Assembly (NCBI RefSeq): GCF_002938435.1
Contig: NZ_POQT01000004.1
Location: 1 to 64,000, forward strand
DNA length: 64,000 bases
Source: Blastococcus saxobsidens
Lineage (GTDB): Bacteria; Actinomycetota; Actinomycetes; Mycobacteriales; Geodermatophilaceae
Reading direction: 5' to 3'
How positions within the stretch are numbered: position 1 is the stretch's first letter; each line of letters opens with the position of its first letter. Made by a program: the position numbers and the translations under genes. The notes beneath the pieces are model-generated. The model searched no databases, had not been told where the DNA came from, and saw nothing but the letters and a program-made list of their open reading frames with translations. Of this stretch, positions 26,699 through 36,130 are shown piece by piece.

Positions 26699-27432
26699 CA
26701 GTCCATCCTCGCCACGTACCAGGGCACCGTCTCGGCGGGGGTCCCGTCGGCGGCGACCCGCCCGTCCTCCACCACCAGCACCCGGTCGAAGCCGGCCAGC
26801 AGGTCCAGGTGGTGGGTGACCACGACGACGTCCTGCTCCAGCTCGTCGATGACCCGTGCGACCCGCCGCGTGTTGGCCAGGTCCAGCAGGGTCGTCGGCT
26901 CGTCGAACACGATCCGCTGCGGCCGCATGGCCAGCACGCCGGCGATCGCCAGCAGCTGCTTCTGCCCACCGGAGAGCAGGTGCGCGGGGTGGTCGCGGTG
27001 CCCGGCCAGGCCGTAGCGGTCGAGCATCTCCTCGACCCGCCGCGCGATCTCCTCGGCCGGCACGCCCTGGTTCTGCGGTCCGAACGCGAGGTCCTCGGCG
27101 ACCGTGGGGTGCACGATCTGCGCATCCGGGTCCTGGAAGACGAACCCCACCCGCCGGCGCACCGCCCGGACCTGGGTGCGGGTGTCCAGGCCGTCGACCA
27201 GCACGCTGCCCGACGTCGGCACGACGAGACCGTTGAGCAGCCGCGCGAACGTGCTCTTGCCGGAGCCGTTGGCGCCGATCACGCCCACCCGCCGCTCGGT
27301 GAGGGTCAGCGAGACGCCGGAGAGCACGGTGCGGTCGCCGTACTCGTGCCCGACGTCCCGCAGGTCGATCCCGGCGCCGGGCGTGGCCGCGGGCTCCTCG
27401 GCGCCCGCCTCGGGGCGCCGTCGCCACCGCAC
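26698..27432 (-). CDS. bioM: ECF transporter ATP-binding protein (EcfA/BioM)
   Basis: 244 residues. Walker A is [11 protein letters not shown]-loop [15 protein letters not shown], signature [16 protein letters not shown], Walker [16 protein letters not shown] and the switch histidine VVTHHLD. The VFQDPD...Q motif is the hallmark of ECF and cobalt-type ATPases. A single ATPase gene means a homodimeric energy unit, typical for dedicated BioMNY systems rather than the A1/A2 pair of shared modules. Confidence 0.9.
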   Translation of the reverse strand: MRWRRRPEAGAEEPAATPGAGIDLRDVGHEYGDRTVLSGVSLTLTERRVGVIGANGSGKSTFARLLNGLVVPTSGSVLVDGLDTRTQVRAVRRRVGFVFQDPDAQIVHPTVAEDLAFGPQNQGVPAEEIARRVEEMLDRYGLAGHRDHPAHLLSGGQKQLLAIAGVLAMRPQRIVFDEPTTLLDLANTRRVARVIDELEQDVVVVTHHLDLLAGFDRVLVVEDGRVAADGTPAETVPWYVARMD

Positions 27433-27437
27433 GCGGG

Positions 27438-28004
27438 TCAGCTCGCGGTGGCGCGCCGGGACGGCAGCTCGATCACCGGGTAGGCGCGACGCACCGCCAC
27501 GGCCACGAGGGAGGCGACCACGGCCTTGACCACGTCACCCGGGATGAAGGTGAGCGAGCCGGTGAAGGACGCCCACAGCGGCACGTCGCCGAACAGGCTG
27601 GTGAACGGGATGCCGATCGCGTAGATCACGAGGATCCCGCCGATCAGGTTGGCCACCAGCGCCCACGCCAGGTTGAACCGCCGCCAGAACAGCTGGGTCA
27701 GCAGGCCGATGACGAATGCCGCGATGGGCCAGCTGTACAGGTAGCCGGCGGTCGGGCCGGCGAAGACGCTCAGGCCCCCGCGGCCGCCGGACAGCAGCGG
27801 CGCCCCCATGGCCACCAGGGCCAGGAAGACCAGCAGCGCCAGGCCGCCCCGCTTGGCGCCCAGCACGGACCCGGCGAGCATCACCCCGAGGGTCTGTGCC
27901 GTGATCGGCACGGGGAAGCCGGGCACGTTCACCGGCGGCAGCAGACCCAGCACCGCGACGATCGCGGCGAAGAGGGCGACGTAGGCGAGATCCCTGGACT
28001 TCAC
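27438..28004 (-). CDS. bioY: Biotin transporter substrate-binding component BioY
   Basis: 188 residues from GTG 28004. Six spans, with the BioY landmarks [23 protein letters not shown] near spans 2-3, the [23 protein letters not shown] biotin-binding loop, and [16 protein letters not shown] at the end. It captures vitamin B7 with high affinity and hands it across with EcfA and EcfT. Its stop lies 5 bp before the ATPase gene. No biotin synthesis gene is in the window, so import may be the main source, but that cannot be settled here. Confidence 0.93.
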   Translation of the reverse strand: MKSRDLAYVALFAAIVAVLGLLPPVNVPGFPVPITAQTLGVMLAGSVLGAKRGGLALLVFLALVAMGAPLLSGGRGGLSVFAGPTAGYLYSWPIAAFVIGLLTQLFWRRFNLAWALVANLIGGILVIYAIGIPFTSLFGDVPLWASFTGSLTFIPGDVVKAVVASLVAVAVRRAYPVIELPSRRATAS

Positions 28005-28034
28005 GCGGCGGAAGGTACCGGAGCCTGCCGGCAC

Positions 28035-28098
28035 GGCCGTCCTGCAGGGGCCCGTCGCGAGCCTGCGAGCGAGCGGGGGGCAGGGAAGTCCTTCTTCA
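28035..28098 (-). repeat. Copy 4 of dispersed GAAGGACC element
   Basis: Read on the minus strand it starts at the stop codon of the glucosidase gene (TGA-AGAAGGAC), has CCTGC (28084-28080) pairing with GCAGG (28045-28041), and fills the gap before bioY. The tag ends in TTCCC rather than CCCC, so this copy is diverged. Confidence 0.5.
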
Positions 28099-29730
28099 CG
28101 CCTGCAGCCACACCGCCGTGTCGGCGGGCACCGTCCCGCCGTCCACCGGGCCGCTGGCGAGCAGCACCCGGCCCTCTGGGAGCGGCACCTCGGCACCGGA
28201 CAGGTTCACCAGGCAGACCAGCCCACCGGGACGGCGGAAGGCGACACAACGGTCGGGTGCCTGTAACCACTGCACGTCCTCCCCGCTGAACCCGGAGGAG
28301 GACCTGCGGAGCGCCAGTGCCCTCCGGTACAGCGACAGCATCGAACCGTCGTCGTCGCGCTGGGCGGCGGCGGTCAGCGGACCCCAGCCCTCCGGCATGG
28401 GCAGCCAGGTGTCCGGGCGCGTGGAGAAGCCGTAGGAGGGCTCGGTGCCCGACCACGGGACCGGGATCCGGCAGGCGTCCCGCCCGCGCTCGGCGCCCCC
28501 GGAGCGGAACCAGATCGGGTCCTGCAGCACCGCGTCGGGCAGGTCGACGTCGGGCATGCCGAGCTCGTCGCCGTTGTAGAGGTAGGCGGCTCCCGGGAGC
28601 GCCAGCTGCAGCAGCGCGGCCGCCCGGGCCCGGCGCGTGCCGAGCTCACCGTCGCCGTACCGGGTGACGTGCCGCGGCCGGTCGTGGTTGGACAGCACCC
28701 AGCAGGCCGGTGCCGGGGTCCCGGCGACGGCGGCCAGCGAGTGGGTGATCGCGTCACGCAGGCCCTCGGGCGTCCACTCCGCCGTCAGCAGCTTGAAGTT
28801 GAACGCCAGCTGCAGCTCGTCCTCGCGTAGGTACTGGGCCAGCCGTTCGTCGTCGGACACCCACACCTCGCCGACGGCCATCGTCCCCGGGTACTGGTCG
28901 AGCACCGCCCGGATGCGCCTGTGCACCACGTGCACGCCGTCCTGGTCGAACCGGTGGTCACCGGGGCCGTGGTCGTCCAGCAGGCCGGTGTCGTCCATCG
29001 GCACCATGTCGGGAAGCCCCTCGGGCTTGGCCATCCCGTGGGCGACGTCGATCCGGAAGCCGTCGACCCCGCGGTCGAGCCAGAAGCGCATCGTCTCCTC
29101 GAGGTCGGCGACCACCTCCGGGTTGGCGAAGTTCAGGTCCGGCTGCTCGGGCGCGAAGATGTGCAGGTACCACTGCCCGTCCGGCACGCGGGTCCAGGCG
29201 GGGCCGCCGAACACCGACGGCCAGTTGTTCGGGGGCTCGGCGCCGTCGGGTCCGCGGCCGTCCCGGAACAGGTAGCGCGCCCGCTCGGGGGATCCCGGGG
29301 CCGCGGTCATCGCGGCCTGGAACCACTCGTGGTCGTGCGAGCTGTGGTTGGGCACCAGGTCGACGGTCACGCGGATGCCCAGGGCGTGCGCCTCGGCGAG
29401 CATCGCGTCGAACTCCGCCAGGTCGCCGAACACCGGCTCGACGTCGCGCGGATCGGCCACGTCATAGCCGTGGTCGGCCATCGGGGAGGGGTAGAACGGC
29501 GTGATCCACAGCGCGTCGACGCCCAGATCGGCCAGGTAGGGCAGCCGAGCCCGGATGCCGGCCAGGTCACCGACGCCGTCACCGTTGCCGTCGGAGAAGC
29601 TGCGGATGTAGATCTGGTAGAAGACCGCGTCCCGCCACCACGGAAGGACCTCGTCCCCCTCACCCCTCGCAGGCTCGGGGCGAGCCTCTGGACGAGGCCG
29701 GGACAGGGCGGTGTTCGGCGTCAGGGTCAC
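28096..29730 (-). CDS. aglA: Alpha-glucosidase, GH13 family
   Basis: 544 residues. The GH13 barrel has DLVPNHSS (region I), GFRIDVAHGM (region II, nucleophile Asp), AVGEVWV (region III, acid Glu) and LSNHDRPRHVT (region IV). The start FYQIYIRSFSDGNGDGVGDLAGI and the QPDLNFANPEV segment point to the oligo-1,6-glucosidase/alpha-glucosidase subfamily, not a long-chain amylase. It releases glucose from maltose or short oligosaccharides in the cytoplasm. The first 30 residues (LSRPRPEARPEPARGEG) are encoded by a copy of the dispersed hairpin element and look untypical; no in-frame start lies after them. Confidence 0.92.
   Translation of the reverse strand: MTLTPNTALSRPRPEARPEPARGEGDEVLPWWRDAVFYQIYIRSFSDGNGDGVGDLAGIRARLPYLADLGVDALWITPFYPSPMADHGYDVADPRDVEPVFGDLAEFDAMLAEAHALGIRVTVDLVPNHSSHDHEWFQAAMTAAPGSPERARYLFRDGRGPDGAEPPNNWPSVFGGPAWTRVPDGQWYLHIFAPEQPDLNFANPEVVADLEETMRFWLDRGVDGFRIDVAHGMAKPEGLPDMVPMDDTGLLDDHGPGDHRFDQDGVHVVHRRIRAVLDQYPGTMAVGEVWVSDDERLAQYLREDELQLAFNFKLLTAEWTPEGLRDAITHSLAAVAGTPAPACWVLSNHDRPRHVTRYGDGELGTRRARAAALLQLALPGAAYLYNGDELGMPDVDLPDAVLQDPIWFRSGGAERGRDACRIPVPWSGTEPSYGFSTRPDTWLPMPEGWGPLTAAAQRDDDGSMLSLYRRALALRRSSSGFSGEDVQWLQAPDRCVAFRRPGGLVCLVNLSGAEVPLPEGRVLLASGPVDGGTVPADTAVWLQA
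29642..29699 (+). repeat. Copy 6 of dispersed GAAGGACC element, inside the glucosidase 5' coding end
   Basis: GGAAGGACC is followed by the closing stem CCTCGTCC (29649-29656) with GGACGAGG (29690-29697) and then CC. It is antisense to codons 11-30 of the GH13 gene. Compared with the copy at 41312, the third pair of the stem is changed on both sides (C-G to T-A). Confidence 0.6.
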
Positions 29731-29844
29731 CGGGCTCCTCGGAGATCGTGGACGAGCAGGGCGTGGTTGGCGGCATCTCGTGCGCGGGTCCTACCCCGGC
29801 ACGGCGCGGAGGAGGTGAACTCACGGCAGCGCGCCGCGGTGGGT

Positions 29845-30258
29845 TCAGGCGTCGGCCGGGAAACGGTTCTGCATGCTGTGCGCCGCCATCTCGAGGTATG
29901 CCCAGAGGGTCGCGTCCTGCTCCGGGGGCAGGTCGAGGGAGTCGACGGCGTCGCGCATGTGCGTGAGCCACGCGTCCCGCTCGACCGGCCCGATCGCGAA
30001 CGGGGCGTGCCGCATGCGCAGGCGTGGGTGCCCGCGCTGCTCGGAGTAGGTAGCCGGCCCGCCCCAGTACTGCTCGAGGAAGCCGCGCAGCCGCGTCTCG
30101 GCGCCCTCCCAGTCGTCCTGGGGGTACATGGGCTGCAGCACCGGGTCGGTGCGGACGGCGGCGTAGAAGCGCTGCACGAGGGCGCGGAAGGTGGGCTCGC
30201 CGCCGACCTCGTCGTAGAAGGTCCGCGCCGACGGCAGGGACCGCCTCGACTCGCTCAT
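29845..30258 (-). CDS. glbO: Group II truncated hemoglobin (trHbO)
   Basis: 137 residues. The 2-on-2 globin fold has [19 protein letters not shown] at helices [26 protein letters not shown] around the E helix with the distal tyrosine-tryptophan set, and [16 protein letters not shown], which holds the proximal histidine. The WGGP and RMRHAPF strings are diagnostic for trHbO. In mycobacteria GlbO binds oxygen tightly and associates with membranes. Its ATG overlaps the stop of the MFS gene, and an aglA-type gene follows, as in mycobacteria. Confidence 0.94.
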   Translation of the reverse strand: MSESRRSLPSARTFYDEVGGEPTFRALVQRFYAAVRTDPVLQPMYPQDDWEGAETRLRGFLEQYWGGPATYSEQRGHPRLRMRHAPFAIGPVERDAWLTHMRDAVDSLDLPPEQDATLWAYLEMAAHSMQNRFPADA

Positions 30259-31487
30259 GCGCCTGATGCTCCCTCAGCCTCGGCCGCCACGGGCGCGGGG
30301 TCCCGCGTCCGCCGATAGGCCATCAGCGCCGGGGCGACCGCGATCATTCCGAACCCGCCGGCGACGGCCACCACCACCGACGGGTCGACGGCCTCGGCGG
30401 CCAGCCCCGACACCAGCGCGCCGATGCCCTGGATGCCGGCCAGGCCGCTGGCCGCCACGCCGAACGCGCGGCCGCGGTAGGCGCTCGGCACCGCCTGAAC
30501 GAAGGCGACGTTCAGCGGGATCGTCCACGCGCTGGCCAGCCCGGACACGAAGAGCAGCCCGACCAGCACCCAGAAGGTGGCCGCGCCCGGGCCTGCCAGC
30601 ACGACCACGAGGCCACCGGCCAGGACCGGCAGCAGCGACAGCACCACCAGCGGGGCGACCAGCCGCTCCCGCCGTTCCGGGGCCACCAGCCGGGCGATCA
30701 CCAGCCCGCCGATGGTCAGGCCCAGCGGGTTGGCCGCCAGCAGGATGCCGACCGCCGTCACCCCCTGGCCGATCTCGTCGACCAGCGGAGCCGCGATGCC
30801 CTCGGGGGCGTAGAGGAAGCCGGTGGTCAGCCAGGCCACCGCGACGATGGCGAGCAATCGAGGGCTCTGGCCGATGAAGCGCAGCCCCTGGGCGGCGTCC
30901 CGCCACAGCGACGTCGGAGCGTCCGCCCCGCCGGCCGGCGCCGGGCGCCGCTGCAACCGGCTCCACAACCAGAGGGCCGACAGCAAGAACGTGGCGGCGT
31001 CCACGAGCAGCGCGGTGCTCGGCGAGAAGACGGCGAGCAGCGCGCCGCCGGCGAGGAAGCCGCCCACCTGGGCCAGTTGCACCGTGATCCCGGTCAGCGA
31101 CGTGGCGACGGCGTAGCGGTCCCCGTCGAGCACGTCGGCCATCAGCGCGGAACGGGCTGCCTCGAACGGGGGCGCGCAGAGGCCGACGACGAACAGCAGG
31201 GCGAGCAGCAGCCACAGGGGTACGCCGGGGATGGCCATGAGGGCGACCAGCACCGCGCGGCCGGCATCGGTGGCGATGAGCACCTGGTGGCGGGGGAAAC
31301 GGTCGGCGAGCACGGAGAGCAGCGGCCCGCCGAACAGCCAGGGCAGGTAGCCGATGGCGAAGGTGAGCGCGGCGAGCAGCGGTGAGTCGGTGCGCGCGTA
31401 GACGAGCACCGTGAGGGCCACGCGGGCCAGCTCGTCGCCGGCGGCTGAGAGCAGGTAGGTCCCGAACAGCGGGCGGAACTCCGGCAC
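30255..31487 (-). CDS. MFS transporter
   Basis: 410 residues, 12 spans, in the enterobactin-exporter-like / DHA3 group of MFS carriers. Between spans 2 and 3 the motif-A loop reads [25 protein letters not shown] and the [10 protein letters not shown] region are typical of this group. The GTG at 31487 lies close to the first span. About 25 preceding in-frame codons (ending TFREVFA) look protein-like but contain no usual start codon, so the true N-terminus is uncertain. It is translationally coupled to glbO by a 4-bp overlap. Substrate unknown. Confidence 0.82.
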   Translation of the reverse strand: MPEFRPLFGTYLLSAAGDELARVALTVLVYARTDSPLLAALTFAIGYLPWLFGGPLLSVLADRFPRHQVLIATDAGRAVLVALMAIPGVPLWLLLALLFVVGLCAPPFEAARSALMADVLDGDRYAVATSLTGITVQLAQVGGFLAGGALLAVFSPSTALLVDAATFLLSALWLWSRLQRRPAPAGGADAPTSLWRDAAQGLRFIGQSPRLLAIVAVAWLTTGFLYAPEGIAAPLVDEIGQGVTAVGILLAANPLGLTIGGLVIARLVAPERRERLVAPLVVLSLLPVLAGGLVVVLAGPGAATFWVLVGLLFVSGLASAWTIPLNVAFVQAVPSAYRGRAFGVAASGLAGIQGIGALVSGLAAEAVDPSVVVAVAGGFGMIAVAPALMAYRRTRDPAPVAAEAEGASGA

Positions 31488-31558
31488 CGCGAAGACCTCG
31501 CGGAAGGTCGCCTGCCGGACCGGCGCGCGGGCGGTCCCGTCGTCCGGCGCCCTCGCGC

Positions 31559-31723
31559 TCAGCGGTTCACCGATCCGGTGCCGGAGGGGCTGCCGGCCAG
31601 CGGAAGCTGTGGGCGGGAGCCCTCTGCGACGACCCGCAGCAGCAGCGACCGCCGGAGCCGGCGGGCCGCGCCCTCGACCGAGGGCGGGGCGTCCGCCGCC
31701 GGCACGGTCGGTGGTCCGGTCAT
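31559..31723 (-). CDS. Possible 54-residue ORF upstream of the MFS gene
   Basis: The 31488-31802 gap holds one open frame from ATG 31723: MTGPPTVPAADAPPSVEG, then a basic helix RRLRRSLLLRVVAEG. It resembles nothing I know. A -10-like TAAAGAT lies 7-8 nt before the ATG with a CTGACG 16 nt above it, which would suit a leaderless transcript running into the MFS gene. It could also be the 5' region of the MFS gene rather than a protein. Confidence 0.3.
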   Translation of the reverse strand: MTGPPTVPAADAPPSVEGAARRLRRSLLLRVVAEGSRPQLPLAGSPSGTGSVNR

Positions 31724-31730
31724 CACGGGG

Positions 31731-31759
31731 AATCTTTACAGGTCGACGCAGTCTCGTCA
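31731..31759 (-). promoter_or_regulatory. Candidate promoter for the MFS-glbO transcript
   Basis: On the minus strand CTGACG and TAAAGAT are separated by 16 nt, an acceptable -35/-10 pair in an otherwise GC-rich gap. It points towards the possible small ORF, the MFS gene and glbO. Confidence 0.4.
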
Positions 31760-31802
31760 GCTTCCGGAACGGGGCGTGTTCCGCAGCTGACGGTGCGCCA
31801 TC

Positions 31803-33881
31803 TCAGCTGGTGAGACCGGTGTGCGCGGCCAGGAAGCCCAGCTGATCGGCGGCGAGGCCCACCGTTCGGCTGACGGCCCGCGCACCGTGCCCCACGGACG
31901 TCTCCCGGCGCAGCACGATCGGCGCGTCCGCCGCGGTGGCGTGCTGCAGGGCGGCGGCCAGCTTCCGTCCGTGCAACGGGTCGACCCGGGTGTCGGACTC
32001 GAACGTCGTGATGAGCACCGCCGGGTAGGCCGTCCCCTCGCGGACGGCGTGGTACGGCGAGTAGCCGAGCAGCCAGCCGAGCTCGACCGGGTCCTCGGCC
32101 GTGCCGTACTCGTCGTTCCAGGTGCGGCCCAGGCCGAAGAGCTCGTACCGGACCATGTCCAGGAGCGGGGCGCTGCAGACGACGGCGGCCGCGAGGTCCG
32201 GGCGCTGGGTGAGCGTGGCGCCGACCAGCAGCCCGCCGTTGGACCCGCCCATCACCGCCAGCTGCTCGTGCGTCGTCCAGCCCTGGGCGACCAGGTGCTC
32301 GCCGGCCGCCGCGAAGTCGTCGAACACGTTCTGCTTGCGCTCCCGCATACCGGCGCGGTGCCACTCCTCGCCGTGCTCGGAGCCGCCGCGCAGGTTCGCG
32401 ACCACCCACACCCCTCCGGCGGCCACCCAGGACAGCGTCTGCGCCGAGTAGCCGGGCGTGAGCGAGACGTTGAAGCCGCCGTAGCCGTAGAGCACGGTCG
32501 GACGCGGGCGGTCGGCGGCGCCGTCTGCCGACAGCACGAACAGGTGCACCGGGGTGCCGTCCTCGCTCGTCGCGTGCGTCTCGACGACGGTCAGCGCCGG
32601 CACCTCACCCGTGACCGGTGCCTGCTCCCAGGTGGTGAGCTCGCCGGGCGCGGCGGCGTCCCAGCGCAGCACCGACGGCGGCGTCGCGTAGTCGGTGTAG
32701 CCCACCCAGGCGGTGGTGCCGCCCTGCGGTGGGGCGCTGACCCCCGAGATGCTGCCGGATCCGGGCGCCGGGACCTCGGCCAGCCTGCCGGGGGACGAGG
32801 AGCCGGGGCCCGCCCAGACCGACAGCCGGTCCGTCGCGTCGACGGCGTGCACGGCGAGCACCCGCAGGTCGCCGTACGGGCCGTCGACGAGCGCGACGTC
32901 GGACAGCACCGCGCCGTCCTGCTGCGGGACGACGTCCCGCCAGGCCTCCGGTGCCCAGGTCGCGGGGTCGGCGGGATCGGCGACGGCCAGCCGCCAGCGC
33001 GGGGTGCCGCGGTCGCTCATCAGCCAGAGCCGCCCGTCGCGGGCCACCCACGCCGCGGTCTGCGCGTCGACGCCGACCTGGAGCTCGCGCAGCGCGGCGT
33101 CGCCGGCCAGATCGGCGAGCCACACGTCGTCGCGCGGGGCGGTGCCGGCCGACGCGGAGACGACCAGCCAGCGGCCGTCGGCGCTGGTGCGGACGCCGTA
33201 GTAGTTGGTCGGGTCGAGGCCCTCGCCGTGGACGAGGACGTCGTCGGCCGGGTCGCCGCCCACGCGGTGGCGCCACACCCGGCGGTGGAACTGCTCCTCG
33301 CCGGCCGGTACCTGCTCCGGCGCCAGCCGGCGGACGTAGAAGAGCTCCTCGCCGCCGGGCAGCCAGCCGACGGGGGAGTAGCGGCACCGGTCGACCGGGC
33401 CGTCGAGCACCTCGCCGGTGGCGACGTCCAGCACGTAGAGCTTCGACTCCTCGTCCCCGCCGGTGCTCACCTGGTAGGCGAGCCGGTCGCCCTCCCACGA
33501 CGGCGACCACGCGTCGAGGGTCGTCGTCCCCTCGGGGTCCAGGGCCATCGGGTCGACCAGCACCCGGACGGCGCCGTCGGCCTCGCGGACCCGCAGCACC
33601 GCGTGCTCCTGGCCGGGGTCGCGGCGGGTCGAGAAGGCGCGGTCGCCGCGCCAGACCGGCACGCCGACGGCGCCCGCGTGCACCAGCTGCTCCAAGCGCT
33701 CGGCGAACCGGGCGCGCAGCGGCAGGTCGGCCAGCACTTCGCCGGCCAGCGCGTCCTGCGCCCGCGACCACTCCTGGGTCCGGGGGTCGGCCGGGTCCTC
33801 CAGCCACCGGTAGGGATCGGCGACGCGGTGGCCGTGCAGGTCGTCGACGAGGTCCAGGCGCGGGGCGTCCGGGTAGCGCAT
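31803..33881 (-). CDS. Prolyl oligopeptidase (S9A)
   Basis: 692 residues. The family start DLHGHRVADPYRWLEDPADPRTQEW is at about 11-35, next a seven-bladed propeller, and then the alpha/beta hydrolase domain: PTVLYGYGGFNVSLTPGYS, ANLRGGSEHGEEWH, the nucleophile in MGGSNGGLLVG, the aspartate in FESDTRVDPLHGRK and the histidine in SVGHGA. It cuts peptides shorter than about 30 residues after proline; no signal peptide is seen, so it is cytoplasmic. A longer frame to 34001 adds a poorly conserved lead and is unlikely. It is a single-gene unit divergent from the HNH gene. Confidence 0.93.
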   Translation of the reverse strand: MRYPDAPRLDLVDDLHGHRVADPYRWLEDPADPRTQEWSRAQDALAGEVLADLPLRARFAERLEQLVHAGAVGVPVWRGDRAFSTRRDPGQEHAVLRVREADGAVRVLVDPMALDPEGTTTLDAWSPSWEGDRLAYQVSTGGDEESKLYVLDVATGEVLDGPVDRCRYSPVGWLPGGEELFYVRRLAPEQVPAGEEQFHRRVWRHRVGGDPADDVLVHGEGLDPTNYYGVRTSADGRWLVVSASAGTAPRDDVWLADLAGDAALRELQVGVDAQTAAWVARDGRLWLMSDRGTPRWRLAVADPADPATWAPEAWRDVVPQQDGAVLSDVALVDGPYGDLRVLAVHAVDATDRLSVWAGPGSSSPGRLAEVPAPGSGSISGVSAPPQGGTTAWVGYTDYATPPSVLRWDAAAPGELTTWEQAPVTGEVPALTVVETHATSEDGTPVHLFVLSADGAADRPRPTVLYGYGGFNVSLTPGYSAQTLSWVAAGGVWVVANLRGGSEHGEEWHRAGMRERKQNVFDDFAAAGEHLVAQGWTTHEQLAVMGGSNGGLLVGATLTQRPDLAAAVVCSAPLLDMVRYELFGLGRTWNDEYGTAEDPVELGWLLGYSPYHAVREGTAYPAVLITTFESDTRVDPLHGRKLAAALQHATAADAPIVLRRETSVGHGARAVSRTVGLAADQLGFLAAHTGLTS

Positions 33882-34036
33882 TCCCGGCACGCTAGTCGCG
33901 GCCGCCGACACCCCGCCGGGGACGCCGGGCGGACGGCCGCGACATCCCACTGCGCCGACCTGGGTCGCGCGGGTCAGAATGGGGCTGCCCGCGGGTCGCA
34001 CAGCACCCGGTGGTCCGGGGCGTCCGGAGGTGATCC

Positions 34037-34642
34037 GTGCCGCGTTCTGCGCCCGGGTCGTCGACGGCGGGTCACCCAGGCCCGCGTCGCGACCCCGTCC
34101 CGCCGCTCGTCCCCGTGCCCGCGCCCGCCACCACCGCGGCGACTCTCCTGCTCAACGCCACGTACGAGCCGTTGTGCGTGGTGTCCAGCAGGCGGGCCAT
34201 CGTGCTGGTCCTGGCCGCCAAGGCGGAGTCGGTCGACGTCGCCCCCGACGTCGTGCACTCCGAGTCGGTCAGCCTGGCGGTACCCGTCGTCGCCCGGCTC
34301 ACCCGCTACGTGCGGGTGCCCTACCCGGCGTCGGTGCCGCTGTCCCGGCGGGCGGTGTTCACCCGGGACGCGCAGACGTGCGTGTACTGCGGCAGCTCGG
34401 CCACGAGCATCGACCACGTCGTGCCGCGCAGCCGCGGTGGCACGCACACCTGGGACAACGTCGTGGCCGCCTGTCGGCGCTGCAACCACACCAAGGCCGA
34501 CCGCTCGCTGGCCGAGCTCGGCTGGAAGCTGCCGCACCCGCCGCACACCCCGAGCGGGGCGGCCTGGCGGCTGCTCGGCACCCGCACCGTCGACCCGCGC
34601 TGGCGCGAGTGGCTGGGCGTCCCGGAGAGCGTCAGCGCCTAG
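34037..34642 (+). CDS. HNH endonuclease family protein
   Basis: 201 residues from GTG 34037, preceded by GGAGG at a 6-nt spacing. A proline-rich lead (residues 1-30) gives way to LLLNATYEPLCVVSSRRAIVLVLAAKAE, the conserved N-terminal domain of this actinobacterial group, then YVRVPYPASVPLSRRAVFTRD and the HNH core: CVYCG, SIDHVVPRSRGG, NVVAACRRCN. The four cysteines bind a structural zinc and the DH pair coordinates the catalytic metal. It is not near any phage or intein remnant, and its family is chromosomally conserved next to glbO and pepN. A housekeeping nucleic-acid role is inferred. Confidence 0.87.
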   Translation: MPRSAPGSSTAGHPGPRRDPVPPLVPVPAPATTAATLLLNATYEPLCVVSSRRAIVLVLAAKAESVDVAPDVVHSESVSLAVPVVARLTRYVRVPYPASVPLSRRAVFTRDAQTCVYCGSSATSIDHVVPRSRGGTHTWDNVVAACRRCNHTKADRSLAELGWKLPHPPHTPSGAAWRLLGTRTVDPRWREWLGVPESVSA

Positions 34643-34652
34643 CGCCTGCCGC

Positions 34653-34658
34653 TAGCGT
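34653..34658 (+). promoter_or_regulatory. Putative -10 hexamer for the amidase gene
   Basis: TAGCGT stands 8 nt before the GTG at 34667, with no Shine-Dalgarno sequence between. It lies in the 24-bp gap after the HNH gene, suggesting a separate leaderless transcript. Confidence 0.4.
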
Positions 34659-34666
34659 CCCGACCC

Positions 34667-36100
34667 GTGACCCGGTTGCACGACCTCACCGCGCTCGAGC
34701 AGGCCGCTGCCATCCGGGCGAAGGAGGTGAGCCCGACCGAGCTGGTGGAGCACGCCCTCGGCCGCATCGACGCGCTGGACGCCGGGCTCGGGGCCTTCCT
34801 CACCGTGACCCCCGAGCGCGCGCTGGCCCGGGCCGCCGAGGCCGAGGCGCGGATCCGCGCGGGCGGGGACCTGCCGCCGCTGCTCGGCGTCCCCACCGCC
34901 ATCAAGGACCTGAACAACACCGCCGGGGTGCGGACGACGTTCGGCTCCACCGCGCTGGCCGACTTCGTGCCGCAGGTCGACGACGCCGTCGTCACCCGGC
35001 TGGCCGCCGCCGGGACGATCAGCGTGGGCAAGACGAACACGCCGGAGTTCGGCTTCCCCTGCTACACCGACAACGACCTCGTCGGCCCGGCCCGCTGCCC
35101 GTGGGACACCTCCCGACTGGCCGGCGGCTCCAGCGGCGGGGCCGCGGTGGCCGTGGCCGCCGGGTTCGTGCCCTTCGCCCAGGGCAGCGACGGCGGCGGC
35201 TCGATCCGGATCCCGGCGAGCATCAACGGCCTCTTCGGCATCAAGCCCACCCGCGGCCGGATCAGCAACGCCCCCTACGGCAGCGAGGTGACCGGTCTGG
35301 GGACCAGCGGGCCGCTCGCGCGGACCGTCCGGGACGCCGCGGCGATGCTCGACGCCATGGCGGGCCCGGAGATCGGTGATCCGTTCTGGGCGCCGCCGCT
35401 GCCACCGGGGGAGACGTTCCTGGGCCACGCCGACCGCGAGCCGGGCCGGCTGCGGATCGGGCGGTACACCGAGTCGGCCATGCCCGGCACGGAGCTGGAC
35501 CCCGAGGTGGCCGGGGCGTTCGAGGACGCCGGCCGACTGCTGGAGTCGCTCGGGCACGTCGTCGAGGACGTGCCGCACGGGTTGCTGGACCCCTCGGTGC
35601 TGCCCTCCTTCGAGCACGTCTGGGCGCTGAGCGCCACCACGCTGCCGGTGCCACCGGGCCGGGGCGATCAGCTGCAGCCGCTGACCCGCTGGATGCGGGA
35701 CCGCGGCCTGGCGCTCTCGGCCCGTGACGCCATGGAGGCGATGTTCGCCCTCCGGGTGTTCTCGCGGCAGTTCCTGCGGGCGACGGCCGGCTTCGACGTG
35801 CTGCTCGCGCCGGTGCTGACCATGACGCCGCGGCCGATCGGCTGGTTCGGCGAGGACGGCGAGGGCGCCCCGGACTTCGAGCGGCAGAAGCGCTACGCCT
35901 CGTTCACCGCGCTCTTCAACGTCACCGGCCAGCCGGCGGTGAGCGTGCCGCTGCACTGGACGGCCGACGACCTGCCGATCGGGACCATGCTGGTGGGCCG
36001 CCCGGCCGACGAGGCGACGCTGGTCTCGCTCGCCGCCCAGCTCGAGGTCGCCCGTCCGTGGGCGGGACGCCACCCCGCCGTCTGGGCCGGGAGCCGGTGA
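34667..36100 (+). CDS. Amidase signature family hydrolase
   Basis: 477 residues. The Ser-cisSer-Lys triad is visible: Lys in [14 protein letters not shown], cis-Ser in [17 protein letters not shown], nucleophile Ser in [14 protein letters not shown]. Between them are the KTNTPEFGF and [11 protein letters not shown] elements. AS enzymes hydrolyse carboxamides; GatA of tRNA amidation is excluded by the absence of gatB/gatC and by divergence after the signature. The likely substrate is a small amide. It starts with a GTG after a -10-like TAGCGT. Confidence 0.9.
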   Translation: MTRLHDLTALEQAAAIRAKEVSPTELVEHALGRIDALDAGLGAFLTVTPERALARAAEAEARIRAGGDLPPLLGVPTAIKDLNNTAGVRTTFGSTALADFVPQVDDAVVTRLAAAGTISVGKTNTPEFGFPCYTDNDLVGPARCPWDTSRLAGGSSGGAAVAVAAGFVPFAQGSDGGGSIRIPASINGLFGIKPTRGRISNAPYGSEVTGLGTSGPLARTVRDAAAMLDAMAGPEIGDPFWAPPLPPGETFLGHADREPGRLRIGRYTESAMPGTELDPEVAGAFEDAGRLLESLGHVVEDVPHGLLDPSVLPSFEHVWALSATTLPVPPGRGDQLQPLTRWMRDRGLALSARDAMEAMFALRVFSRQFLRATAGFDVLLAPVLTMTPRPIGWFGEDGEGAPDFERQKRYASFTALFNVTGQPAVSVPLHWTADDLPIGTMLVGRPADEATLVSLAAQLEVARPWAGRHPAVWAGSR

Positions 36101-36117
36101 ACCCGGGCCGTCCCCGG

Positions 36118-36123
36118 TAAGTT
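36118..36123 (+). promoter_or_regulatory. Putative -10 hexamer for the CtaJ-like gene
   Basis: TAAGTT is 7 nt before GTG 36131 and marks that codon as the start rather than TTG 36122. Confidence 0.4.
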
Positions 36124-36130
36124 GTCCGGT

